A program made the position numbers and the translations under genes. A stretch of DNA of 64,000 nt, from the NCBI GenBank assembly GCA_014529385.2, contig CM043971.1, positions 26,198,769 through 26,262,768 of the forward strand, written 5' to 3'. Of the stretch, positions 1-11,013 are shown piece by piece. The notes under the pieces were generated by a model that saw only the letters and a list, made by a program, of their open reading frames with translations, ran no database searches and was not told the DNA's origin. How positions within the stretch are numbered: the first letter of the stretch is position 1; every line of letters begins with the position of its first letter. The DNA is from Adiantum capillus-veneris (lineage: Eukaryota; Streptophyta; Polypodiopsida; Polypodiales; Pteridaceae).

Positions 1-36
1 TAAGTTGAGTAGAGTGAGCCATATATAGCTCCAACA

Positions 37-1200
37 GTATGTGCATCACACAAAATTTGGTGTGAGCTCGATGTGAATTAGAGGTGAACTAGGTGTGAGC
101 TTATCCGCAACGACATGATCTATAGATTTAACACAATTACACACACCTTTAAACAAGTATGCGATAGCTTAGACATTAGAATCAATCTCAAGGGGAGGAG
201 GGGGCATGGGTTCAAACCCTGAATTTGAAAAGATGGGAAACTTCTACATTCCCTACGTAATCCAATGATCACAATCATCTGGCAGTCGTGAGGCGTTGAT
301 CCCACGTCCCACAAAAAGGTGTCGGTTAGTGACATGGCTTCTGTACACCACGAGTGTCATCCATCAGGGGTTGCTCTCCTCTTTTCCCTTCACATACTTG
401 TGATAGCCCTTGTGGATTGCCAATGAGTGTTTCCCCTTTTTGGGTATACAATACATAGTATTGGTCATTATTGTGGTGATTATAGCTTCATGGCTTGATT
501 AGGCCTAGCCATTGGATGCATGTGCATCCTCTCTCTTGATCTTTACACGGTCTCTCATGCTCTCGAAAACACATAGAGGCTATGGACTATTGAACCGATT
601 GTTTTGTAAAAAGTCACTAACCCTCCACACACTTGGAACGACTTGAAGCTCGCATCAAGGAGTCATTTTTACTTTTACAGTTTCATTTCAAGGGTCATGG
701 ATCATGGAGTAATTTTTTTTGGATTCCATGTGACACTATTTTTCTCAATATACTAAAAGATTTTGGCAGATTTTTGTGGAACATACGAATGCTTTACGAA
801 GTTTGACAACATGCTTCAACAAAAATACAAAGATGAAGTTCAAGAAGATATCCAAACTAAAATGAATATGCTTACTTTTTTTGCTTTATATGAGGAAATT
901 TGTTCCACTCATAGTGCTGAAAAAAAGACTTAATCTTTTGCAAAATGATTGCAAGCCTCTATACCACCAACTTTTTGTGCCCGACACACCCATTCCAACA
1001 ACAACCCTCAACATTTTGATATTTCAACAAAGTTATAGAAACATACAACCCAATGATTTATGTTGGAGAGGCAAAATGAGGAACACACCCATCACACACA
1101 CAAATGTCTCTTTGTAGCCTAGAGTATTCACAGTACTCATGTTCTCTCGAAAAAACCTTCAAAATATACACTTTACACTAACAGAACCAAGTCTACACAC
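37..1200 (+). repeat. R1 dispersed repeat, copy a (degenerate gag-like)
   Basis: This stretch is nearly the same sequence as 57937-59101, and its part from about 230 to 935 matches 18462-19142. Short plus-strand peptides, best preserved in the 57937 copy, read like a decayed retrotransposon Gag: a TWNDLK segment followed by a region of the type EVQEG...SALYEA. Frames are broken by stops throughout, so no protein is expected. It ends abruptly at 1200, where truncated gypsy copy A begins. The Gag assignment is inference from short motifs; the three-copy repetition is directly visible. Confidence 0.7.
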
Positions 1201-2226
1201 ATCTTTATACTTCTTGAGAAGCTGTGTTAGCATTTCTTCTTCCTCAGGGTCTAAATCAGTTGCTATATAGACAGACTGAGGCTCTTCGCCTGGCACAACG
1301 AGGTCAATTCGTTTTGCATTTTTCAGCCCATCGTAAGATTCTTGGTTTATTCTTTCCCTTACTGGTGGTGTCATTATGATTTTCTTGTCTTGGATGGTGA
1401 ATTTTCGATAGTGGGACGATACATTCATGTTTACTTTTTCTAAATCCTCCTTACCTTCACTTTCTCCTTCAGTAGTCCATACCTCTCGTAACGTCCATTT
1501 AAGTTCTTGGTATTTCTTTTTACGCTCCAGTTTGGTCCACTCTGGATCTTTTTTCTTTTCCTGTTTTGATTGTTGAGATTTTTTTGATTTTGTTTCTATT
1601 TTAGTTTTCTGTGCTTGTTTTATTTCCTCATGTGTCCTTTCCCTTCAAACTCTTGAGAATCTCCCTGACATTTGGTCTTTTACACAATCCTCTACCTTGA
1701 CAAGCATTAGATAGTGAATTTTATATTTTATCCTAGATATCAGGTTTTCTCTTTTTTTTTTTTTTGCTTTTTTTTTTCTATAGAGTTCCTCGCGTTCTAG
1801 GTGTTGATTTGCAAAATCATAAAACTTGATATCTGCGGTTGTCTCTCCACGCTCGCTTGAGCTGTCTAAACACTCATTATCTGCATCGTTACTTAATTCC
1901 AGATGCTCAGAGGAGTTATAAAACTCTTCTTGTTCTGGTGAGTCTACATTCTCATGTCCTATTAGCACAAGGTTTACCATGTAATAGGGTAGCACACCAT
2001 AGCCGTCCTTATCACAAAATTTTGTCATTGGGCTATTTGTAATGGTACAAACATCCAATGTTGCTAGTATGTGTTCCCATTCCATAGGTTCTAAGGAATC
2101 TTTGGAAAAAGGTTCTAGAATATAATCCTTGTCCTCAATAGCTCTTTCTAAGATGCATTCCTCCCTTTTCAAGCTCCCAAATGTGAAGCTCCGCACATCC
2201 ATAGCTATTCTTTCTGCCCTAACCAT
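1201..2226 (-). pseudogene. Gypsy pol linker and start of RT (copy A)
   Basis: This matches copy B 38540-39560: an acidic/lysine-rich linker between protease and RT, then the segment ending at a motif of type LLKKYKDV just before the RT core. The frame changes relative to the upstream protease ORF near 2205-2226, so it is frameshifted. RT catalytic motifs are absent because the copy is cut at 1200. No enzymatic function is expected. Confidence 0.85.
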
Positions 2227-3809
2227 GCTGGGAGTTCGGACCTTGCCAATGTAGCCGAATCAAACTCTTCCACTGGTGTCTGGTTCACATCCTTGTAACT
2301 ATGGTCTTTTATGTATATTTTGGTTGTATTCTCTCCATGCGTGAGGTATATGTGGTCATATTCACAATCCTGTACCATCTTTAATTGTCTCATGAATGGT
2401 CTTCCCAAGATGATCTCGTAATTGTTCTTTTTGTCGAAATCAACTATTGCAAATGTATGCTCATACTCGATTCCGCAAGAGGTGACAATTAATTTTTCTA
2501 AAAGTCCTAGAGGCTTTTCCATGAACGCATCTACCAGTTGCAATTTCATTCTAGTTGCTCTCAAAGCCGGTTTTTTCCATTTTTTCCAGATTTCTTTGGT
2601 GGCGATAGCGACTCCCACTCCACTGTCGAGAATAGCCTTGGATACTACTCCCTGGAATTCTACTGGTAGTGTGGTATTTCCATCTTCTCCCTCGCAATAT
2701 TCTCCAACCTTCTTTATAGGTACATGCCCAGTGTTTAATTGAGGCTTGTCCAATTCTATGATCCCTTCTTGAAGCTTCGAGGTAGGGTCTTTTACTCCAA
2801 ATTTTTCAAAGCATTTGCCTACGATGGTGCACATGTTTGGTCGTAACCTCAGGAGTTCGGATAAAGTGATCGTGCATTCCACAGGTGTGGACAATAACTC
2901 AATCAACTCTTGTGAATCCATTACTCTGTTAGGAGAAAGTCTTTGAGATGGAATTGCTCTCACCTCAAACATAGCTTCATACTCCCCTAGGTAAGAGGGT
3001 AGAGTTTTTAGCGAGTCTGGTTGGTTGTGCCCTGAGCTAATTGACCCCTGGTCCCCCCTTGTGAATGCATATCAAAAGTTCATTTGTGATCTTGTCTCAA
3101 ATTCTTCAATGGGAGGTAAGATCTCATTCTTCTCCTTCCCAGCGCGATTTAGTTGGTAGTTTACCCCATTAGCTTCATTTGCTTTCCGGATTTGCTTCCA
3201 CAGGTCATCTAGATTGTCACACTCTTTACCTATCCCTGCCAATGTTTTAGGCTGGAAACCATCAATTGTCTCATCTGTTGTATTTGACACTATGATAGGT
3301 TCCCACTTAGACTCTGAGGTAGTTGTGAGTCCCTCCTTTGTGTCTGCTTGTTTCTCTAGAGTTGGTGTGATAGGGGTTGGGGCTGGCACCTCGTGCCAAC
3401 TTGCAGGTTTACTAAGTGAATTTTCTATAAAGGATTGGGTTGTTTTAATCATCTTCTGACACATTTCCAACCTCTATTTCTCTAGTTTCGCATATGGATA
3501 AGTCATCCATCTTTGCTCTTGGTTTTGGTTGTTTTTGAGTCTGGCTTTATATGCTTTTAAAAGTGCGTCAAGCTGCTCGTTTACTTTTTCTACCAGCACT
3601 GATCCTCCCGATCCTGCACTTTTGGGCTCTACTATTTCCTTGGCCCCTTTGGTTGTAGCAGTGTGTGAACTTAAACTAGTTAGATACTCTAATCGCTCCA
3701 ATATATCCTTTGTGTGTTTTAGCTCCTCGGATAGAGCCGTTTGCTCTCTTTCCCTCCTAGCTTTCATACGAGACTTTCTAGCTTTCCAAGTGCTTCTTTG
3801 ATTTTTCAT
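2205..3809 (-). pseudogene. Gypsy aspartic protease region (copy A)
   Basis: Reading the minus strand, a charged coiled-coil-like segment (3474-3809) and a linker (3072-3470) are followed by a retropepsin domain in 2205-2972. The protease shows a DSG active-site triplet (about residues 116-118 of the 255-residue stretch) and the downstream ILGRPF motif of plant gypsy proteases. The family enzyme cleaves the Gag-Pol polyprotein. The stretch is broken by several stops. It retains about 20 residues after the ILGRPF motif that copy B has lost in an in-frame deletion. Confidence 0.85.
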
Positions 3810-4763
3810 TTATGCACTAGGGGCATCGGTCTTTGGCTCTTCAATTATGGGTTCGTTTGCCCTTCTTTGAGCTTGTGCCCGTGTGATTGCCCGAATAGGT
3901 ATTATTGTTTCGTTTTTTGACCTCCCACTGGAAGATACTGCTTCCAGCATGTTCAAAGTAGTTTTTGCTCCTTCGCTCGGGTTCTTAGGGAAATCAAGAA
4001 TCAAGTCAGTAATTCCACACTCAGTGCAATACGCGTTCACTCTAATGATTTCATCGTGAGGACAGTCCCTTAGCCAATGATCTCCGCCACACTTGTAGCA
4101 GGGTCCCTTCGGCTGTTGCGGTGCTCCTTGAGCTCCTCTCTGTTGGTACGCATGCCTCTGCCCGCCCATGCCTCCGTTGGCTATGAACAACAATGTTCGT
4201 TCATCCAAGCTGTATCTTCCTTCTCCTGCACCCTAGTTAGTTGTTGGTGGTTATGTACTTCCAATCATGCTCCAAGGTTCTTGCATTTTAGGTTCTTCCG
4301 ATGGATAATAGACAGGATTTGCTGCATATCCATTGGAATCTTTGTAATATGCATGCATAGGTACCAAATCCTTCTCTTCTGGTTCGTTTACCGTTGGTGT
4401 GTATCTTATGCCGACTGGTCGTACTCTTGGTAGGGGTGGTTGTTGACCCAATACTGGTTGTGGTCTTTCAACTCCTACAGGTCCTGGTAGGTTACCTGCT
4501 TGATACCTAGGCATCTGTGGGATTTGGGAAGATGCTACCTGAGCTTGGGTAGCATAAGGTCGCTCTCTCACATATCCCTTGTTATAATAGCATTCCTCCG
4601 TCACATGGTTTGTCCATTTTTTTTCAATTGCACACCACTTCGGCTGCTTAGCTTGAGGCTTGGCATACATATTTTTTTTTTTTAGCACTTCCTCCATAAG
4701 CTGCTCCTGGCTTACAACTACTTCTCCTTTTGGTGTCGTCTTAGCGGACTTGCTTTCACTTTG
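3810..4763 (-). pseudogene. Gypsy gag 3' half with zinc knuckles (copy A)
   Basis: This is the C-terminal Gag: a proline/glutamine-rich stretch followed by a CCHC knuckle (CYKCGGDHWLRDC). The second knuckle is decayed: its His and last Cys are Asp and Phe compared with copy B. The frame ends in TAA at 3810-3812 and continues in the same frame into the protease region. Its upstream end is cut by the small LTR element inserted at 4764; the other gag half resumes at 7385. Confidence 0.88.
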
Positions 4764-4883
4764 TGTTGATCTTATATGCGAAGCTACTCAATATATGGCT
4801 TCTCTATATCTAGCACCCAGGTTCCCTGTATATATACAACATCTCATGTGTGTATTCTACACACTTTGGGGTTCTATTTTTGT

Positions 4884-4974
<91 letters not shown>

Positions 4975-4975
4975 A
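4764..4975 (+). repeat. 5' LTR of small LTR element 1, with (CT)45
   Basis: 212 bp. It starts TGTTGATC and ends ACA just before the primer site. Positions 4883-4972 are an uninterrupted CT microsatellite of about 45 units; the matching tract in the 3' LTR is about half that, so slippage has occurred since insertion. Confidence 0.93.
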
Positions 4976-4986
4976 TGGTATCAGAG
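4976..4986 (+). other. Primer binding site, initiator-Met tRNA type
   Basis: TGGTATCAGAG directly follows the 5' LTR and matches the common plant LTR-element primer site complementary to the 3' end of initiator tRNA-Met. Confidence 0.9.
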
Positions 4987-4999
4987 TAGTACGTTTTTT

Positions 5000-5760
5000 G
5001 TTTTCGATTTCTCTCCTAATTGAAAGAGAAAGTTTTCTCAAATTCTGCACCGATTTTGAAAACTACCCAACGCGAGGCACCGAAATCGATGTGGTCTACA
5101 ACTTTGCAGAAGAAATTTTTTTCAAATTCTGCACCGATTTTCAAAACTACCCGCCTAAAGGACCGGAATCGATGTGGTCTACAACTTTGCAGAAGAAAGT
5201 TTTTTCAAATTCTGCACCGATTTTGAGTTATCGTTCGGGGACTGCGTACATACCTGAAAAGCAACTTTCGTTTTATGCTTTTGATTTTTCTCTTAATTGA
5301 AAAAGTTTTGCAGAAACTATCTGCGAAAGGCAGCGGAATCGATGTGGTCTACAACTTTGCAGAAGAAAGTTTTTTTCAAATTCTGCACCGATTTTGACTT
5401 ATCGTTCGTAGACAGCGTACATGCCTGAAAAGCAACTTCGCTTTTTGTTTTTGATTTTTCTCCTGATTGAAAACGATTTTGCAAAAACTAGCCGTCATCG
5501 GTATTGGAATTGATGTGATCTACAACTTGGCAGAAGAAATGTTTTCCAAATTCTGCACTGATTTTGAGTTATCATTGATGGACTACGTACATGCCTGAAA
5601 AGCAACTCTCGTTTTTTTTTGTTTTTTGTTTTTTCTCCTCTACAACGCAGAAGAAAGTTTCTCTAAATTCTGCACCGATTTTGGGTTATTGTCTCGGACT
5701 GCGTACATGTTTGAAAAGCAAAATTTTACTTTTTGCTTTTGATTTTTCTCATAATTGAAA
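5000..5760 (+). repeat. Tandem ~110-280 bp units in element 1 interior
   Basis: A unit containing a TTCTGCACCGATTTTGA core, a CTGCGTACATG segment and a GATTTTTCTC...ATTG tail recurs about five times (tails near 5005, 5282, 5452, 5626 and 5741). It has no coding capacity. It lies between the primer site and the CATGG-repeat block. Confidence 0.75.
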
Positions 5761-5979
5761 ACTTTTCAATTATATTTTTTCTTCATCAATCATATATTTG
5801 TTACTGATGTAACTTTGCTGCAGAAGCCAGTTACATATCGTTCCGATTCAGTCGAGCCGTTGATCATCGTCCAAATTCTATCGAGCTAAAATTGGTACAT
5901 GATCTTTTGTTATATGATATACTCGTTCATTGATTCTCGTATAATTATTCTTCTAGAGATATAGTTTATGTCGTTTTAT

Positions 5980-6600
5980 TGATAATTTCTCATTGATACC
6001 ATAGTGATTTTGATGGTACCATGATGATGTCTTGTTAGTACTTTGGTCATGGTGATTTTCGTTGATACCATGATGATATTCCATTGATACCATGGTTATT
6101 CTCGGTGTTGCCATGATGATATTTCATTGATACCATGGTTATTCTCGGTGTTGCCATGATGATATTTCGTTGATACCATGGTTATTCTCGGTGAAACCAT
6201 GATGATATTTCGTTGATTCCATGGCGATTTTTGTTGATACTATGATGATGTTTCGTTGATACCATGGTTATTCTCGGTGATACCATGATGTTGTTTTCGT
6301 TGATACCATGGTTATTCTCGGTGATGCCATGATGATATTTCGTTGATTCCATGGTGATTTTCGTTGATACCATGATGATGTTTCATTGATAACATGGTTT
6401 TCTTGGTGATACCATGATGTTTCGTTGATACCATGGTTATTCTTGGTGATACCATGATGTTGTTTCGTTGATACAATGATTATCCTATGATGCTTTTTGT
6501 AGATACCATGATGATTTATTCATTTTTATTGATACAATGATGATATTTTGTTAATACTTTGATGATACTCATTGATATCACTACGTTGATAAATGTCGTT
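5980..6600 (+). repeat. CCATGG/CATGATGAT satellite-like block
   Basis: Degenerate units of about 30-60 bp alternate GATACCATGATGAT and GATACCATGGTTATTCTCGG. The same block occurs inverted at 9870-10480 in element 2, and a related CATGG block lies at 56640-57260 in element 3. The only open frames are artefacts of the repeat. Confidence 0.85.
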
Positions 6601-7211
6601 TTATGTAGTATGTACATATGTCATTTGCATCACGTATCATGCATCTTGTACTTTTTATGTTCATACTTTATGTCCACATATGTTGTCGTGCGTATATATG
6701 TCATCAAAGGAGTGGCGCCGCGAACCATCTCTTATGGCATTGTGAACGTAATTATTTCACTAACGATGCTAATAATTTTCATGACTATTTTTTTTGAGTC
6801 TATGATCTATGTAGGATTCATCAAAGAATTGATTTCATGAAGACAAACTTGGTGACAATAAAAGATTTATGAAGAAATGTTTAGTGATTCCATATTGATG
6901 ACAACATGAAGATATGTTTGGTGATGCGATACTGATGACAAGCTACACAGCAGATTCACGGAGACACTTCTGATTACGAGCTAATCGATAGCCTTTACAC
7001 CTCTTTATTGAACCTTTGTATCCATTATTGTATTTGATAGGATAGGAGTAATGTATTTCATTGTAAAAGGAGTGATGTAGCTCCTCATAAACATTTTTAT
7101 ATTTAATGAATTTTATAATATAACGGTGGGCGTATATAGAGCTTTTGGTTTTTCCCTTGATCCCCCAAGGGTTTTTTCATCCACAGTTAGGGACCCTTAT
7201 TTGAGCGGGGG

Positions 7212-7335
7212 TGTTGAACTTATATGTGAAGCTACTCAATATATGGCTTCTCTATATATGGCACCCAGGTCCCCTCTATATATACAACATCTTATGTGTG
7301 TATTCTACACACTTTGGGGTTCTATTTCTGTGCTC

Positions 7336-7378
<43 letters not shown>

Positions 7379-7379
7379 A
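7212..7379 (+). repeat. 3' LTR of small LTR element 1
   Basis: 168 bp, TGTTGAAC...CAACA. Apart from the shorter CT tract it is closely similar to the 5' LTR. It is preceded by the polypurine tract and followed by the CTTTG duplication. Confidence 0.93.
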
Positions 7380-7384
7380 CTTTG

Positions 7385-9066
7385 TTGTGAGGATGAATTG
7401 TCATCAAGATCCTTCAATTCACCCTCCTTGTAGATTGCACAATTGTCTACAAGGTAAATAACTTACTTAGTTAACTCATTTAACGTTGTGCTCCTCTTTA
7501 TATGTAAGTCCTTCTAGAGATCTGCGTTTATCGGTCCTTGAATAAATATAAGCATAAGTTTGGACTAGGTTGGTAGTTCTTCCACAGGGAAAAACTTCAC
7601 ATATCTTTTTAGTCATAGGGCTACCTTTCACACAGATTGCCCTTCTTTCTGTTTGAATTTATGGATTTGTGAGATTGTATTATGAGCTATCCCCCTTTGT
7701 GAGAATTCCTCAATAAACTCATCAAAAACCTCCTCCATAGACTCAAAATCTCTACGCTCCATAGAATCAAACCAAGTTGCGGCATCCTCTTCTAGGGTAA
7801 GTCCAAACCTTGCAAGTTGAGTAGGGAAATCCAAAACTTCTTCAGCTCTAATTACATGCACGAAGGCTACTACATGATCCCTAAGATCTCTGTTTCCCAT
7901 GTATTTGTTGTTTACCCATTTTTGCACCTGAGAAGGTCTTATTCTACGATGGTCTACAAATCTCATCATTGGTTCTCCTCGTCCTCCTTGATATACCTCC
8001 TCTGGCCTTTGGTAGTGGGAGGGTTTCTTTCCCAAAGGTGCTCCTAAGCCATAATTTCTGACGGTTCTTGCAAGAGGTGTTTCATCTCTCCGAACTCGTT
8101 CTCTTTGTTCTTGTTCTATGGGTTGTCTTCCCGGTTCTACTGACTCTTGAGTTTTTGGCTTACTCTCGCCTTGATACTGTGAATGGAGTGGTGGTTCTTG
8201 TAAATCTCTTAGCCCTCGTGCGGCTGGATAACCACCACTATTTTGGTCTTGTTCGATTGTTGCATTTTGTTGAATCCATGCCTGCAATGATGGTGGGGTT
8301 GCCTATTGGTTGAAAGTCTGTTGCCGGCTAGAATGTGATGTTGTGTTATACTCCTCTGAAAATGGATTTGTTGTCTTGCTAGGGGTATAGGTGGACCTTG
8401 GTACTTCTTCGGGGGCATATGTGGATGTTTCAGGAACTGTTGCCTTATCTACCGCCTCTGGCAGAATTCGTTTGTACTCTTGCTCGTACCTGTCAACAAA
8501 AATGATATCCTTTCCCATAGCAATTTTATAAGAGAACAAGTAAAGAACCTTGTCATTGCTTAATTCATTTGGGTAGGGTTCTTTGCATCGATAGTAAGAG
8601 ACTACTCCCTTGTTGTCAAGCTTGTAAATTCCCACATTCTCATTATAGGTAGAGACTTTGGTTGTTTTTTTATCATACATAAAAAGAGCTCTTAAGTTTT
8701 TGAGATCATTTTTCCTTTTGCCACAGTATCTCCATACCTGTTGTAATCCTCAGGGTTGCTAACTATCAGATAATGGCTCCCCTTTTCATCTCGGAATCTA
8801 TCTCCATCATCATAGACTTGAATTATCTCCAGTCTATGAGAAGGCCATTCCTCTATACAAATACACTTACGTCCTCGATAGTCAGAATAAACTAGGGCTC
8901 CACAAGATTTTATTCCTTCTAAGAAGATTATAGTGAACTTGACATTGTTCAAAGGGTTTTGGGAGGTACTTCCTCCTAGCATTAGTCCTTCACCGGAGAA
9001 ACCTCCTAGCTGTTGACTACCCATCATGAAGAAGGACATCTCTAATGAAGTGTCAATATCACTACC
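7385..9066 (-). pseudogene. Gypsy gag 5' half (copy A)
   Basis: This corresponds to copy B 42050-43740. It holds the N-terminal Gag region (FFMMGSQQ motif, then YDDGDRF and YDKKTT), a proline/glutamine-rich middle, and the capsid-like core with the TWFDS and FIEEFSQRG motifs. It is broken by a frameshift near 8690 and by stops, including a TGA near 7626 where copy B has an Arg codon. It retains Arg codons at two positions where copy B has TGA. Confidence 0.88.
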
Positions 9067-9206
9067 TGTTGAGAGAGAGAGAGAGCACAGAAATAGAACC
9101 CCAAAGTGTGTAGAATACACACATGAGATGATGTATATATAGAGGGGACCCGGGTGCCATATATAGAGAAGCCATATATTGAGTAGCTTCACATATAAAC
9201 TCAACA
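9067..9206 (-). repeat. 3' LTR of small LTR element 2
   Basis: 140 bp between TGTTGAGAG and CTCAACA on the plus strand, the reverse complement of the family LTR. The GA tract is short. The adjacent CCCCCGCTCAAA at 9207 is the complement of the polypurine tract. Confidence 0.9.
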
Positions 9207-10620
9207 CCCCCGCTCAAATAAGGGTCCCTAACTGTGGATGAAAAAACCCTTGGGGGATCAAGGAAAAACCCCACAGCTCTATATACACCCACCGTTATAT
9301 TATAAAAATCATTGAATATACAAATGTTTATGAGGAGCTACATCACTCCTTTTACAATGAATATTTTATGAGGAGCTACATCACTGCTTTTACAATGAAT
9401 TACATTACTCCTATCCAATCAAATACAATAATGGATACAAATATTCAATAAAGAGGTGCACAGGCTATCGATTAGCTCGTAATCAGAAGTGTCTCCATGA
9501 ATCTGTTGTGTAGCTTGTCATCAGTATCGCATCACCAAACATATCTTCATGTTGTCATCAATATGGAATCACCAAACATGTCTTCATAAATCTTTTACCA
9601 AGTTTGTCTTCATGAAATCAATTCTTTGATGAATCCTACATAGATCATAGACTCAAAAAACATAGTCATGAAAATTATTAGCATCGTTAGTGAAATAATT
9701 ACATTCACAATGCCATAAGAGATGGTTCGCGACGCCACTCTTTTGACGACGTATATACGCACGACAACATATGTGGACATAAAGTATGAACATAAAAAGT
9801 ACAAGATGCATGCAAATGACATATGTACATACTACATAAAACGACATTTATCAACGTAGTGATATCAATAAGTATCATCAAAGTATTAACAAAATATCAT
9901 CATTGTATCAATAAAAATGAATAAATCATCATGGTATCAATGAAAAGCATCATAGAATAATCATTGTATCAACGAAACAACATCATAGTATCACCGAGAA
10001 TAACCATGGTATCAACGAAACAACATCATGGTATCACCGAGAATAACCATGGTATCAATGAAACATCATCATGGTATCAACGAAAATCCCCATGGAATCA
10101 ACGAAATATCATCATGGCATCACCGAGAATAACCATGGTATCAACGAAAATAACATCATGGTATCACCGACAATAACCATGGTATCAACGAAACATCATC
10201 ATAGTATCAACGAAAATCGCCATGGAATCAATGAAATATCATGATGGCATCACCGAGAATAACCATGGTATCAACGAAATATCATCATGACAACACCAAG
10301 AATAACCATGGTATCAATGAAATATCACCATCGCAACACCGAGAATAACATGGTATCAATGAAATATCATCATGGAAACACTGAGAATAACCATGGTATC
10401 AATGAAATATCATCATGGTATCAACGAAAATCACCATGACCAAAGTACTAACAAAACATCATCATGGTACCATCAAAATCACTATGGTATCAGCGAGAAA
10501 TTATCAATAAAACTACATAAACTATATCTCTAGAAGAATAATTATACGAGAATCAATGAACGAGTATATCATATAACAAAAGATCATGTAACAATAGTAG
10601 CTCGATAGAATTTGGACGAT
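9067..10620 (-). mobile_element. Small non-autonomous LTR element, member 2 (5' truncated)
   Basis: This is the reverse complement of element 1 from its 3' LTR (9067-9206) through the polypurine tract, the 3' unique region and the inverted CATGG block, to a point matching about 5865 in element 1. Similarity stops abruptly at 10620, so the primer site and 5' LTR are lost. It sits in gag of copy A at a site whose uninterrupted form is visible near 43757 in copy B; the rest of copy A on the far side is also missing. Confidence 0.9.
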
Positions 10621-10931
10621 CCAGTAGGGATCCAAAGGAGGGAAAATAGGGATCCAAAGGGGGGGCCATCTGCAAAAGAGCCATGTGCAACAATGGGCTA
10701 AAAAGACCCTAAGGTTCAGCCCATTAAGACTTCCAAAATACTAAGGTTCCAAAATTCAAAGGTTGTGTCCAAAGGTGAACCATGGGGGAATTGGATGCTT
10801 TGTGTGTGTCCCAAAAGTCTTTACAAATCCCTACATAGGAGGGGGCGAGCCTTTCTTGTAGGGGATGAGAGAGAAAGTCACACACACACAAGCTCCCTTT
10901 ACACAAAGGGAATGAGGGACACATGCCAGCT

Positions 10932-11013
10932 ATGAGAATTAGGCTAGAGTAAATCTAGTTTGGATGGACTTGGAGGTGGACCAATGAGAATTAGGCTAGA
11001 GTAAATCTAGTTT
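10932..11013. repeat. Tandem pair, 52-bp spacing
   Basis: A 30-base identical segment (ATGAGAATTAGGCTAGAGTA and ten more bases) starts at 10932 and again at 10984. Confidence 0.85.

Larger units (their letters stand above)
4764..7379 (+). mobile_element. Small non-autonomous LTR element (TRIM/LARD-like), member 1
   Basis: The element has TGTTGA...CAACA terminal repeats (4764-4975 and 7212-7379), an initiator-Met primer site right after the left LTR, a G-rich polypurine tract (GAGCGGGGG) before the right LTR, and 5-bp direct duplications CTTTG at 4759-4763 and 7380-7384. No gag or pol is visible in the interior, which is tandem repeats. It is inserted inside gag of copy A: joining the flanks restores the order seen in copy B around 42050. 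It must be mobilised in trans, if at all. Confidence 0.95.
1201..9066 (-). mobile_element. Ty3/gypsy element copy A, truncated at both ends
   Basis: Minus-strand gag, protease and start-of-RT sequence is collinear with the intact element at 27978-46643 (copy B) and clearly of the same family. The 3' part (RT, RNase H, integrase, LTR) is missing beyond 1201, and the 5' LTR, leader and first gag codons are missing beyond 9066. A small LTR element occupies 4764-7379. Frameshifts and stops are numerous, so the copy is dead. It is useful as a second witness for which stops in copy B are private mutations. Confidence 0.9.

Noticed and set aside
120-335. 71-codon frame conserved at 58020-58235
   Set aside because: Conservation follows from the R1 duplication; the third copy at 18462 does not keep the frame.
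4660-5300. Open frames of 109 and 174 codons across the CT tract
   Set aside because: They run through the LTR, microsatellite and primer site of a non-coding element.
9964-10176. 70-codon His/Asn/Thr-rich frame (and 63-codon mirror at 6182-6373)
   Set aside because: Product of the CATGG repeat array; the periodicity is in the DNA, not a protein property.
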